A DNA stretch of 64,000 bases from Caprella mutica (Eukaryota; Arthropoda; Malacostraca; Amphipoda; Caprellidae). The notes under the pieces are model-generated. The model had not been told where the DNA came from. It did no database searches and worked only from the letters and a program-made list of their open reading frames with translations. The stretch is taken from the NCBI GenBank assembly GCA_947561585.1, contig CANNZV010000119.1:391748-455747 (forward strand). The letters run 5' to 3'. This document shows, piece by piece, positions 23,016 through 36,000 of the stretch. How positions within the stretch are numbered: the stretch's first letter is position 1; each line of letters opens with the position of its first letter. A program made the position numbers and the translations under genes.

Positions 23016-25218
23016 CAGGGGTGGCCAATTGCGGCACTGAGCGCTCTTTCTGGCACTCAAATGGCACCGGTGCCCACCTCACCTAGTTACAAATTATTAA
23101 AAGTTACCCCGATTGAGTTGAAGAAAAAATTTCATTGAAAGAAAATTATTTACCTTACCGATAACTCTTTTAAATGTATATTTATTATATTCAGGTTTCG
23201 TACGTGATTGCTGTTGTCCGTTAATATATTTGCATTTTGCCTGTTATAGTATTTTGTAATAAGTATTTCCTGCTGATTTGCTTTTTTATACAGTGACAAT
23301 GTGGAAATTAAACTTTACTGTGTAATTATTAATTGTTGAGCACTTGTACAATAGAGTGTGTTTCGACGTTATGGCCGTCAGAATAGAAAAATTAGTATTT
23401 TTACATCTGTCCGTTATTCTATTTCAATCCCAATGCGTTACATACTTATATAGAGTACTAAATTATCCTTCATTAAGGGCCGTACACACGTAGGGTTTTT
23501 AAAGTGTTTCCACCAGACTTTTGATTCAAAACTCAATAGCGTCCACACGTGGATTGACTTTTGAATCTCGTGGATTTACATGTCGTGCAATTAACTACTC
23601 ATATCGGACATCGGTGACATAAGCCCTCCCCCATTTTTTTAAACTAGGTAACTAACTAACCTAGGTAGTTAGTAACTTTTAACTACCTAGCCCCTAGGAT
23701 AGTTAAAATTACTAATTACCTGGGTTAGTTATTTACTAATTATATAGGCTAGTTACTTTTACCTAGATTAATTAATTACTAGACTACTAAGATTATTTGG
23801 TTACTAATTAACTTAGTTTGATAATTTTTATGAAGTTTATTACAATATTTAGTAATAAACTAACCGAGATTATTTTCACTTCATTTGATTTAATGATTAA
23901 CCTAAAATCCACTCAACAAATGTAATTTAGCTAATAGGTATATAAAGTTTAGGTAAAAGTATTAATACGTATAGGTACTAGCTAGGTACCATATGTATTG
24001 CGTTATAATAAATAAAATGATTAAGGTATTAGCTAATAGGTAGGTAATATGTTGAAATAAAGATAGTAATATGTTATTTTACTAAAATATACTACCTAGA
24101 CTAAAAAAAAGTTTAAAGAAACATTACTGTTATCAATTTTACTGTCAGTTTTTTATAAAAAGGAAAATATGAGAATTCTTCACCTCAAAGGTAAAGAAAT
24201 GGATGGAGCAAAGATTGGCTAAAAATGAACACCAATCGTGTTATTACAATATATTTTATGAGTTGACAGTAGCTATACGAAGATTTCCAAAATAATTGCA
24301 CCTCTTGATTGGGGGAAAATAATAGAACATGTAGGTTGTTGAAAAGTCTCGGACTTTCGGTGCAAAATTTAAGTCTCGTGGAAAAAGTGGGAGGAGCTTA
24401 GCAAAAAGTCCGGTGGAAAGACTGAAAAAACCCTGCGTGTGGCAATCATTTCCTCATGATGATTCAATTCAATCTATATTAATTTTGATAGAAATAATTT
24501 CTAAAATATGAAAATGTTTGTTAATTTTTTTTATAATTTCGTCTAAATGTATGAGTTTGAAATTTGATTTGACAAAGTTACTTATCTGATTACATTTATT
24601 CCTATGGTGCAATCTTTAATATAATATTAGAGGTTATTTAAACTTTGCGTTGAAGGTTTTTTCAGTTTTCAAGCTTTCCAATAGAAAGATTTTTATTCAT
24701 CATCAGGAGAAGGGTGGAAAACCTGAACCTGACAATGAATTTTATGACCAATGGTTGTATGTTGGATACCGTCTTTCTATTTCAGCTATCTATCCTATAT
24801 TTTATTAGTATTGATTAATCTATTAAATATTGAAATTGAGACAAAAACTATAATTATTTATTCTACTTTCCATATATCTTTAACAAAATCAAATGTGTTT
24901 TATTGTTCTCAGGTGTCTTCTTGTTTCTATGTATGTCCTCTATTTCAAATGCGCTACTTTTTGCTATATGCGTGTCCTCTTGATACATATATGTGTCCTC
25001 TTGATCTTAAGTGTGTCCTGTCTATCCTAAGTGTGTCCTATTGATCCTAAGTGTGTCCTATTTATCCTATGTGGGATCTCTAATATGTTATTATAAATGA
25101 AAACTATAAAAAATAACTAAGTGTAATATTAAATTTCATTTTCTATGATAAAAAATACATTTCGTAGCACTGAAATTTCTATCTGTGGCACTCGAAAAGA
25201 AATGTCTGTCCACCCCTG
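23016..25218. mobile_element. hAT-like non-autonomous element downstream of UGT-1
   Basis: The left end CAGGGGTGGCCAA matches the inverse of the right end (…GTCCACCCCTG), a form common among hAT elements. Flanks are TTCTAAAG on the left and, after three extra bases, TTCTAACG on the right. UGT-0's matching flank (near 6745) is uninterrupted. No transposase ORF is visible. A 20-bp tandem array (CTAAGTGTGTCCTATTGATC, about 4 units, 24985-25072) lies near the right end. A second TIR element is nested inside. Confidence 0.7.
23482..24443. mobile_element. TIR element nested in the hAT-like element
   Basis: The left end ACACGTAGGGTTTTTAAAGT and the inverse of the right end (ACACGCAGGGTTTTTTCAGT) match, and the match continues into TTTCCACC(A/G)GACTTTT. 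That gives imperfect inverted repeats of about 45 bp. The interior is AT-rich with many TAGTTA/CCTAGG words (23640-24080) and no coding potential. The target duplication is not clear. Confidence 0.55.
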
Positions 25219-25499
25219 TTGTTCTAACGTTACGTAACACTTAATGTTTCTAGTCAGAATCAAGAAGATGTAAGCAACAACAAAAACAATCAATTCCCAA
25301 CCAAATTGTCAATTAAATTTGGATCTCTACTATGCTTTTATTTCGGATTCTTTCAAGTGGCTAATTTATTGTAAAATTAAAAAAATAAGTAAAATTAAGA
25401 AATATGTTTTTACTTACCATTCAATTTACAGAACAAATAAACTCAAATATACATACACATCTACCTTGAGTGCTGCGTAAGTTTTATGAGTTAAACACA

Positions 25500-26130
25500 G
25501 TAACTAAAGAATCAAAGAGAGTGCTAACTTATGGTAAACGGCATTATGTTCCCTCAATACAGCACTCAGTACCGCCACAGGCTGTACATAAACTTTCAAC
25601 ACCTACACACAAAATTACAAACACTACCACTCAAAAACACCTCTAACTACACTCATCGCAATACCGACAAAAGATACTATATCTCGAGTACCCTCTCTAC
25701 TACATAACACAACTGTCCAAAACAAGACAAAGAAAACTATACCAAACTGCCCACTATGTAAGACAGACAAACAGGTCACCAAAGACCTTTTAAAACGCTG
25801 CAAATTAACCACCACACATAGTCCGCTGGAACTGTGGAATTACCCCATGGAGGTAGGTGACGCCTTACATCGCCGAGTGTGGGATTCTTCTGGGGATATT
25901 AAGGGGAGGGGGGGGGGCATTCATTTAACACCACTTACACACACACGTCACCAAATTTAACACACACAATATCATTCCTGCACCTTGTTCGGATCAATGC
26001 ACGAGGCATATCGGGGGTGGCTGGTGCAACTCACTGCGGCTCTTCTCGGGGTGGAATACGCGATAGTGATGTGAGTTCTTCATTCTCAATGTTGGGATCA
26101 GGAGGGGTCGACATCCTCACATATCAAGAG
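25500..26130 (+). mobile_element. LINE-like 3' remnant upstream of UGT-2
   Basis: Homologous to 7540-8010, with CPLCKTDKQVTKDLLKRC from 25748 and a further open stretch (ELWNYPMEVGDALHRRVW). A G-run lies near 25910. The breakpoint of the large tandem duplication falls within this remnant (about 25868). Confidence 0.45.
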
Positions 26131-26670
26131 AAAATTTAATGACATTATTTAATTAATGAATACAGATAATTTACTGACACATAATTAAAGATTTTTTAAA
26201 TATTGACTCATTCAAATTATCAGCATGTGTACCGTGAGGATGTTTGTTCGATTTGATTTAGTAAATTTCTGTGTTCATTATGTACATATATTCAAATTTT
26301 ACTCTAATATCATATTTAAATACCGTAAAAACTTGAAAAAGTATCAATGGGCCATTAACCAGTCATAATTTGTAGCTTATCCTGATAATTCATTGATTTT
26401 CATAACGTATAGTTTAGAACCAATATAGGTACCTTAAAGTTTCAATCGAAGTTAATGAATATGTTAGCTTTCATAAATTTATAAGTATTCATAGATATGC
26501 ATTATGCTATAGATAGGTTAACCTTATGGTAAACCTTGGCCCTTAACTCGTAACGATTCAATTTACTTAAATTACAGTAATTAGTACAGTACCTGTTGTT
26601 CAATCATTTAAGTGTCCAATTTATATAATGGGTTCAAGATTATATTCAAATGCACACATATGTATATATA

Positions 26671-27954
26671 CAGGGTCGTGCAGCTAAATTGGGACTAACT
26701 TTAACAGCACATATCTTCCGTAATTTCTAACCTATGACTAAATTCTTTTTTACAGACAATCTTTAAGCCCTTTGCTATAATATTTCAGATTGAGTTCTAG
26801 CACATTTCGCTAAAATATGGCGGAATTAGCGCGAAGAACGACCATATGTGAATTGAGACGCGCGGAAACTCTATTTCAGACATCATTAAGAGCACTGGCT
26901 ATGCGAAATCGACTGTTTATCGAGTTGTTGCTGCTTTTGATGCCGAGGGTAAGGTTCAGAGAAGTCGACACAGTCCCCGCACTGATCGAAAGAGAACCAA
27001 AACATTCCTTGCTGGGATGAAAAGGACGTTGAAGTCAGACCCAAGCCAGCCGATGTCAAAACTGGCACAAAAGCGCAGCGTGAGTCGTAGCACCATCAGC
27101 AGGGCAGTCAAGGAAGACCTTGGTTTGAAGTCATACGTAAGGAGAGTCCGTAACCTCCTAACTACCCGCTCCAGAGCCCTCAGAGCTGAAAGATGCCCAA
27201 AGCTTCTGAACCATCTGAAACACAAAGGAGGACATGTCTGCGTTTTTGTTGACGAGAAAAAGTTCGTTGTTGATGAGGTTGCAAATCACCAGAACACTCG
27301 TGTAGCTGCCTCCGATCGTTCAAAAGTTCCACCTGTGATGCAAAGCAAAAATCCCGCTTCTGTGATGGTTTTCGCAGCCGTCGCAAGTGATGGTAATGTG
27401 ATGCCTCCTCATTTCATCGAAGAGGGTCTTAAAATCAACACAGCGGAGTACTTGAAAATTCTGAAAGATGTTTTGATGCCGTGGATACGTAGGAACTACA
27501 ACCCCTTCAAAGTGATGCTCGTTCAAGACTCTGCGCCCGCGCATGGAGCAAAGAAAGTTCAGGATTTCCTGAAGGAGAATCTTCCTTTGATGGTCCCGAA
27601 GGATATTTGGCCCAGCAGCTTCCCAGATCTGAATGTTTGTGACTATTGGCTGTTTGGCGTCATTGAGGGAGAGTCTAACGTAACTTCACATCCAAGTGTC
27701 AATTCTCTGAAGACCGCCATTCATCGGGCATTTCGTAATCTTGACCCCGAGGATGTAAAAAGGAGTTGTTCACGGTTTCGCTCGAGAATCTCCCAAATTT
27801 TTGACGCAAAGGGTAGTCACATAGAATGATTTTGTTCTGTAGACAATAACGAACAAATAAATACAAGTAAAAATTACATTTAATATTTATTTGCCTTTCA
27901 AAATAGCGAATTTTAAAAAAGTTATGTTAGTCCCAATTTAGCTGCATGACCCTG
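26671..27954 (+). mobile_element. Mariner-like transposon with DD37D-spaced transposase, 1284 bp
   Basis: The ends are CAGGGTC(G/A)TGCAGCTAAAT and continue as inverted repeats of about 29 bp with one mismatch. TA duplications flank it at 26669-26670 and 27955-27956. Copy 2 of the duplicated unit (near 46130) lacks it, so it arrived after the duplication. It is a member of the IS630-Tc1-mariner superfamily. Confidence 0.93.
26817..27829 (+). pseudogene. Mariner-like transposase, one frameshift near the N-terminus
   Basis: The start at 26817 opens with MAELARRTTICELRR, the first part of a helix-turn-helix. The frame then changes near 26855-26865, and the rest runs open to the stop at 27829. 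The DDE/D core is complete: VDEKKF for the first Asp, VQDSAPAHG for the second, and FPDLNVCDYWLF for the third. I count 37 residues between the second and third Asp, the DD37D spacing of the maT-like group. A second helix region (KLAQKRSVSRSTISRAV) binds DNA in this family. Only the one break is seen, so the copy is recently inactivated, or the break is a sequencing error. Confidence 0.88.
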
Positions 27955-28014
27955 TATATTAATATATTCAATTTATCAGGAATTATATTTTTCATTCTTT
28001 AGAATTAAAACTCT

Positions 28015-29049
28015 AAGGCCCGCTTCACACTTGCGTTTCTCAACGCCGCGTTAGAAAAAGTGCTCTATTGGCATATCTTCACACTTGCGTTAGAAAAAAT
28101 GCTCGTAACATTTTTCTCTAGTTATTATTAGATTATCATTTTTTCTTGATATCATTTTTTTCTGGTTCAGTGGTTATCATTTACTCTGGTTATCATTTTC
28201 TCTGCTTATCATTTCCTCTGCTTAACATTTTCTCCGGTTATCATTTTCTCCAGTTATCATTTTCACTGGTTTTCATTTTCTCTGCTTATCATTTTCTCTG
28301 GTTATCATTTCCTCTGCTAATCTTTTCCTCTGCTTATCATTTACTTTGCTTATCATTTTCTCCGGTTATCATTTTCTCCAGTTATCATTTTCTCTGGTTA
28401 TAATTTCCTCTGCTATTCATTTCCTCTGCTTATCATTTTCTCCGGTTATTATTTTCTCCAGTTATCATTTTCTCTGGTTATCTTTTTCTCTGCTAATCAT
28501 TTTCTCCGGTCATGATAAGGAAATAAGTAATTTGGTATGATAGGGTATGTTCTGAATTATCCAACAGTTCCACATTTTCGATCATCAACAAATAACTAGT
28601 TAAAATGTCATATTAATTATATACTTTTTCTTATATGACCGAATATGTGTAACTGTCCGATAATTCATAACTTACCTAACTATTACAACTCTATCACAAT
28701 TGTCAGGGGACCCTTGTTATGTGGGTAGAAAATGATAACCATTGTAGACAATTATTTTTCAATTCTTCGTCTTATTTTCGTCAAAAGTTTTGTGTATGTA
28801 TGCAATCCGAGCAATGAAAAAAAGGCTAATGTGAACGGTACAATAGACATTCGTATCCTGCTAAAGTTTGAGCATTTAGAATTCTGCTCCAATTTTAGCA
28901 AGGAACTGAGCTATTTTGCGTTAGAAAAAATGCTGGTAAAAAAAAGCGCAAGTGTGAAGGGCTCCGTTAAAATTAATTGCACCTAAACTTTTTGCCACGA
29001 GCCTTTTTTCTAACGCGGCGTTGAGAAACGCAAGTGTGAAGGGGGCCTT
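28015..29049. mobile_element. TIR element with internal 16-bp minisatellite, copy 1
   Basis: Inverted ends AAGGCCC(G/C)CTTCACACTTGC run on for about 46 bp (CGTTTCTCAACGCCGCGTTAG). Inside, 28135-28516 is an array of about 24 units of 16 bp (TTATCATTTTCTCTGG and variants), which creates spurious ORFs with a 16-residue period. The same element is at 46197-47062. A palindromic MITE has split copy 1 after the array. No transposase is visible. Confidence 0.75.
28517..28678. mobile_element. Palindromic MITE present only in copy 1 of the duplication
   Basis: The left arm has GAATTATCCAACAGTTCCAC and the right arm its near inverse (GTGTAACTGTCCGATAATTC), with TATATGACCGAA on the right side. The matching place in copy 2 (near 46690) runs directly from the 16-bp array into CTAACTATTACAACTC. 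It belongs to the same family as 16835-17035. Confidence 0.65.
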
Positions 29050-30016
29050 ATATTTCCAATCAATAAATTCTAGTGTGACCCCCGTAGTAATGATACAACA
29101 GCAAATTATTAGTTTTCCTTTTCTATTACTGTTTCTTTGATTTTTCTCTTATTTACACCCACTTTATGAAGCGCTGTTGATAGAATGACTGTTTAACCCA
29201 TTTTGTGACACACGGACGGACGTACGGACGGGATGGACGCGGTAACTGTAAAGTTTTGTAACCCTATTCTCTGATTATACAGTGTTTATCACAATAGAGA
29301 TCTTTTCTGTTTTTTGGACGGATTTGAAAATAATACAAATATAATTATATCATGGATACGCGTTGTTATTTATTGACCTCTGCTTAATGAGAACACTTTT
29401 ATTTGATGACCAAGATTAGGATTTAGGAATTAGAGTAAACAATTAATAACTATATCATAACTATCCATTAATCATAATATAGTTATTATATAATTATCAA
29501 ATGGTTATTAGATAGTCATTAAATGGTTATGATACAAGTATATTATTATGATACAAAAATATTTATTATTAAATTGATATTGTCATTATATTATTATTAT
29601 ATTCTCATATGTGCCCAGGTAACAGAAACTTTTCTAAATTCATTATTAAATATAACAAGTCTATATTTTTTCTAACTAACTAAATTAATTTTAAATCAGT
29701 AACTATGATGCCATTATATTTTATTATTTTGTTTCCATTATTTTCAAATGCGCCCAACAAACAGAAAAGATCCCACAATAGCTATACAGAAGGTTTGGAT
29801 AACTCTCAGTAAAAGTCTTATAGCTATTTCCATATGACTGTTAGAGTTATAATGATCACATTATAACTCTAACTGACGGAGACTAGGCGCTATATGCCTA
29901 GTGCAGTAGTTTTCATAGCAACTAAGTTATGTCATTTGTCAATGACTATAACCTTGATTTAATAATGACGTCATAGTTGCTTCTTTTTTTCAGAGAGTTT
30001 TATAAATCATAGCACC
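29050..30016. other. 5' flank of UGT-2 with two hairpins
   Basis: Contains an AT-rich stretch with repeated AATGGTTAT-type words (29400-29600). A perfect stem follows at 29840-29873 (arms GTTAGAGTTATAATG around ATCA), then a shorter one at about 29881-29901 (ACTAGGC/GCCTAGT). All are repeated in the UGT-3 flank. The AG at 29992-29993 in a T-rich tract suggests the first coding exon follows a 5' non-coding exon. No promoter can be assigned. Confidence 0.5.
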
Positions 30017-33000
30017 ATGAGAGTGTTTCTAGTATATTTGTTGTTATTCAATGTCATGGGAGTAACCCTAGGCAGCAACATCCTCATCATCGCCACCGAA
30101 GCAAACAACTTTATAGGAGAGGTGGGGCGAGTCTTGGCTGAAAGAGGACATCAGGTGAGCTTTTGAAATCTCATCACCTGAAATAATAAAGTTAGGATAT
30201 AAAATGATATCATTTTTGGACTTTTTCTTAACAGGTACAATATTTCGAAACTAGCTCTTTTGTAAATTCAGTAGGTAATTTTGAGGAGTATATCCACAGC
30301 ACTCTCGAGAGCAGCAGAGATGTGGAAAAATCCATGAAACTGCTGGAAGTTTTCCCTGATTTGTGTACAGAGGCTATGGGTATCTTTCGTGAGAAGAACA
30401 TCGATGTCAAGAAGTACGATTTTGTTTTCCTAGATATCGTTGGAAACGAATGCTTTTTGGCAGAATTGAAAGATGTAAGTAAATTGAAAGAGAACAATCA
30501 TTACATATGAGTTTAACATCAAAATATTACAATTTTATTGTTAGAGGAAATTGATCCAAATGAAATCATTCATTTTCTTACCATAGTGCCCATAAGATTT
30601 TTATAGGAACAGATTAAATTTTTGGGAAGTTCTGTAAGGAATGATTGAACATTGTAAAATTGATGGTTTGCAATTTCTTTTGATATCATTGTAATTGATA
30701 GGAAATGCAAAGGGCCATTAATTAATAATGTGTTAGTAATAATCGAATTTTTTAAAGTTCAAAATATTTACAAAGTCATTAACATTAACTCATAAATATT
30801 TAAATAGTATTCCTATTATATATTAAACTAAAAGATATTAATGTTGTATGCCCTTTTTTCGTTTGCAGGTTAATTTCGGTTTCTTGAATTCCAATGTTGT
30901 TAATGGGATTGTTCACAAACTGATGGGGAATTTGTACTTCCCATCATTTGAAGTTACGATGGGAGTCCCTTTCGATTTCCCAATGTCCTTTATAGAAAGA
31001 ATGGGCAACCTTTTTTCGTACATTCTCTTAATAGATTTATTCTTACCTACGGTCTACTATAATAAGTATGTATCCACCTCAATTTATAAGAACAATATAT
31101 ATTTTAATGATCATATACAGTAGTCAATGATATGCCATATCGTCTGCTCTCCCTCAGCATACTCGAGAATTGTAAAGAAGCTGGACTCTGCAGCGGAGAC
31201 ATAGATTCCTTGATGGAAATTGGAAAAAAGGCCTCCATAGTATTTTCCAATAGGTAAGGAAATATTTCTGAAGATTAGCTTGTTTCTAGGATTTTTATTC
31301 CAAACTGAGAGATTTGAACACTACAATACTAAATTTGGATCTTTTAGTTTCCTTAGATATGATTTACGATAATTTGGTTGTAATCAATATGTTAAAGATT
31401 TAAATTGATTTCTTATGTTGCAATTAGTGAGATATATAAGTTGATGCATAAATAAATTTTCTAATCAAGCGTAAGAAGTTTGGAGTATCCTCCAACTCCA
31501 ATGATGCCAAATCTGATCCACGCAGGAGCTTTGAACTGTCGGGATCCGAAACCTTTACCTAAAGTAAGAACAATAAGTGTATAAGAAATAGAATGCGCTG
31601 TATATTTATATAACCAAGGTTTCATATAACACATACATTTTTAGTTGTTCACCAGTCAATCGATTTCAGGCAAAAGTTACAATCTTGAGGTAAAGAAAAT
31701 TAGCTATTTTATATATTTGGAAAGGAACTGTATAATGTACGTATATCTATGTAATTAGATCTCATATAATTGATTTTGAAAACTGCTTTGCATTAAAAAG
31801 AATTATGTTAAACTTTTAACCATCTGTGTTCTTATCAGGATTTAGAAGAATGGATCAATGGTGCTGGATCCCATGGTGTAATCTATTTCAGTCTAGGAAC
31901 TTTGGTCAAAATTTCCAGATTACCAGAGAAGTAGGCAATTTGAATTTTTTGATGGATTATAATTAAGGTGAAATTATAACTCCATATCATATCAGATTGC
32001 CTAATTTTTTAGACACAGAAAAACGTTATTGAAAGTTTTTAGCAACTTGCCTCAAAGAATTCTATGGAAAGCAGATGTTGAAGCCGTGGAAGATCTTCCT
32101 GAAAATGTTAAGCTTGAAAAATGGCTTCCCCAACAAGATATTCTTGGTAAATAAAGAATGCATTCAGTGTATTTAATTTATAGGGCAGGCCGCGATTCTG
32201 TTACTGTTCATTTGGCTTGAGCCTACAGCCAAACAGGGTATTTAACTGGGGTAATAACTTCAGTATACAAAGAGTACATATATTCAGTCCACCAGTATAT
32301 AATGGGTTACAGGGGTACCAGGAGCTTAGAAGAGACCCACGTAGGTAAGGATACTTCTTACTTAGTTTAACGCAAGTCACCAACTGACCAAATATGTTAG
32401 GCTGTCGACATTCTATAGCCTAAACCTTTTAGCATTAGGCCTTAGTTAGGAAACAGCTGCCTAACTAAGAAATGTTAAGATCTACTGTTCTCTAGGAGAA
32501 CTCTAATAGCAGTAGGTTAGCATTAATGGTAATCTATTAAAAGGTGAAGCTGACACGGCCTTAATTCTTTTGCGATAAGAAAAAGTCGTGGGAAATCTCT
32601 TGGAATTTTATTAGGGGCTTCTAATAAACTTGTATAAAAGATCACGTACCTGCAATTAGAAATTACAGGCAAATAGAATAAATCAAAAAATAGACTACAC
32701 AAAATATTAAAAATTTGTATAGTAAAAATATAAATGGCAAAAAATAAGACATTTTAAAATGGTAAAACTAAAATTACAAACTATTAGGCACCATAGCGTA
32801 AAAATCAATTTGTCAAAGGAGACAGCATTTACACTATGTAAGGTAAAAGGAATATAAAAAGGCTAGAGTAAAATATTATAGGGTAAAGTATTGAACCTAG
32901 GTATGCTAAGAGAGAAGACAAAATAGCAGCACCTTAAATCTTAAGCAAAACTAATTTAAAATTAAACTACTAGACCTGCCATGAAATGAATGATCATAAA

Positions 33001-36000
33001 AGAGTTGAAATGAATACAGAAATGGCAAACTATCATATCTGGTTAGTAAAGATGGTAATATCTAAAAGACTAAAATTCCTAAATGTAAACGAGTATAAAA
33101 AGACTATAAATTATTGTGACACTAAAAGAACTACCTAACACAGAACTACTTACTTTGTATGACTCGATGAAACAACTTAGGACAATGATTAAAAAATAGA
33201 AATGGTTTGTTATTGTTGACTTCTGACTGAGTGTTGCCATCAGTGTTGCCACAAGTAACTACAAACTTCTTAAAATTAAACTCGCTACCTACCTACCTGA
33301 CTAAATTAAGATTAAAAAACGGTGCATAATATGTGCCGTGACACACCCCCCTGTCACCAGCAGGAGTGACTATATAGAAGGACCCTCCTCAACTGCAGGA
33401 ACTAGCAGCAGAGTATCTTGAATGCTTCGCCGTAGTACGGTAGTCTTCCCTCCCTTTGGAGATACTCGAAGAGTCACTGTTCTAACCAAACCATCAGCCC
33501 CCTCCTCAGTCTTTATTACACGGGCTAATGGCCATGAGTTTCTAGGTGAAGGTTGCCTCAACAGAACAACATCGTTCACCTGCAGAGGCCTTTTTGGAAC
33601 CAACCACTTATTTCTTCGCTGGAGATTTTGCAGATACAGCCTTCTCCACATTACCCAAAACTGCTCCGACAGGTACATGACTCTGCGCCACCTGGATCGG
33701 CCGTAAGATAGGAGATCAGCTTCAGAGAACTGGTCCACTGGTGCTGGGTTTGACGAGGACTTCAATGTCAAAATCATGGCAGGAGTTATTGCCACTGGAT
33801 CGTTAGGGTCTCCACTCACCTCGTATAAAGGTGTATTGTTTACTATTGAAGAGCACTCTTGCAATAAAGTGTTCAGCTCACATCTAGATAGGGACCGTGA
33901 CCCTAATTGTTGCATGGCGGAATTAAGGACGCTCTTCACTGCTCCGACCTTTCGTTCCCAAACGCCTCCTGTATGGCTAGCAGCAGGGGTAGTCATTTCC
34001 CATGCAAGACCCATACTCTCTACGTGTTTCCTGAGGCAATCCTCATCAATGACCCCCAAAAGCTCACTTCTAGCTCCAACAAAGTTACTTCCATGATCCG
34101 ACCGGAGTCTCCTGCACTGGCCACGAATGGCGAAGAATCTTCTAAGAGCCAAATGCACGGATGCAGAGTCGAGATAAGCCAATATTTCGATGTGAACTGC
34201 TCTGGTTACCAAACAGGTGAAGAGAAGGGGCCAGACCTTTTTAGTGGCTTTCAGTCTCCGCGTGGTGGCGCCGTCATGTACAAGATAAGGTCCAAAAGCA
34301 TCAATCCCAGTATGAGTGAATGGGGGAGACATCTCGATACGGTCAGATGGAAGGTCGCTCATCATCTGCTCTTCAAGAGGAGCCCTGAATCTTCTACACT
34401 GAACACATTTAGATAGAAAATCTCTTACGGTGTTTCTACTGTGCAGAATGTGATAACCTTCTTGCTGCAAGGCCCCCATTGTGATATGCCTTCCTTGATG
34501 GTATGCCCTCTCGTGATAATGGCTAAGGACATAGTAGGTAACGGCATGTTTACTTGGTAGTAACGCAGGATGCTTCTCAGCAAAGGGCAAGCTGGAGTTC
34601 CGAAGCCGGCCTCCAACCCTGATCACTCCATGGTCCATGAAGGCAGCCAAACCAACAAGCTTGTCCTTCTCATTTAGGGATGAACCACTATTTAGAGTCC
34701 TGTAACTCTCTGGAAAAGAAGTCCTTTGTGAGTCTATAATTAGGATACGTATTGCCTCTTGTCGAGAGGCCCTCAAATTGGTTTCTCTATTGATTGATGA
34801 CAATAATTTAATACAGAACTTTAGAACATTTTGAACTATTCTCTGAGCTTTACAAAAGTCATTAGTAATCTGAAATACGTTTTCTAGGATACTGACAGTA
34901 TATTTCTGTGTAATAAGAGATCTTTTATCAGGTAACAGTTCTGGTAAGTCAACTTCAAAATCACATTGGTCAGATTGACTCCTACTATAGTTCTGAAGGA
35001 ACTCCGGACCAACAAACCACATAGAGTCACTAAGAGAGACAGGAGTTTGGGGCTTGGTCGCCAAGTCTGCTGGATTCTCCCTGGTAGAAACATACACCCA
35101 CTGCTCAGCTCTCGTTAACTTCAGTATATCATGGACTCTGTTTGTAACATAATTGGAGAAACGTTTAGTGGTGTTAGAAATATAACCTAATACAATTTTG
35201 CTATCGGAGTGAAAGGTTATTAGGTCAATAGGAATAGAGATCTCTTTATTAATCTTGAAGGTACACTTAGCAGCTTCCACAGCCGCATTTAACTCTAATC
35301 TGGGAATTGTACAAGCAGCTCGTGGAGCTACCTTTGCAGAAGAGAACAGAAATGAGATGCTCACATCTCCTGAGTTTGTAATAGTTTTCAAATACACTAC
35401 CAAACCAATAGCTAACACTGACGCATCACAAAACACATGAATCTCTACCCTAGTTTTATCACAACTTGAAGGCACAATGTTTCGAGGTATTCCAAGAGCA
35501 GGACACTCCACTAATGATGCAGACCAAGCTCTCCACTGAAGACCAAAAGACTTTTCTAAAGGATCATCCCATCCCTTGGTCTCTCCTTTCCCTCCATTTG
35601 CAGCAGAATTTTCATCTTCTGAAGAAAGAGCCCTTCTTAGCAACAATTTTCCTCCCAGGACAATAGGTGACACGATTCCCAAGGGGTCATATATGCTGTT
35701 CACCATACTCAGGACTCCTCTTCTGGTGAGGTCTGCAGTAGGAAGATCAAACTTTATCATCAATGTGTCACTCACAGTATTCCAAATAACTCCGAGGGTA
35801 CGATACGGTTTGTCAGATGAAAACTGGACTTCCTCACTAGCATCAGATATTTCACTTCGAGGAAAGGCACCAAGAACCGAGGAATCATTTGAAGCGATCT
35901 TATGGAGTCTGATGTTGAAGCGGCTAAGAACTTTTCTCGTTTCATCAAGCAATTCGACGGCATCAAGAACAGTAGCCGAAGCTCCCAGAGCATCATCCAC

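Noticed and set aside
28146..28540. Phe/Ser-rich hydrophobic ORFs (also 46328-46747)
   Set aside because: Translation of a 16-bp minisatellite with a 16-residue period; overlapping frames are equally open.
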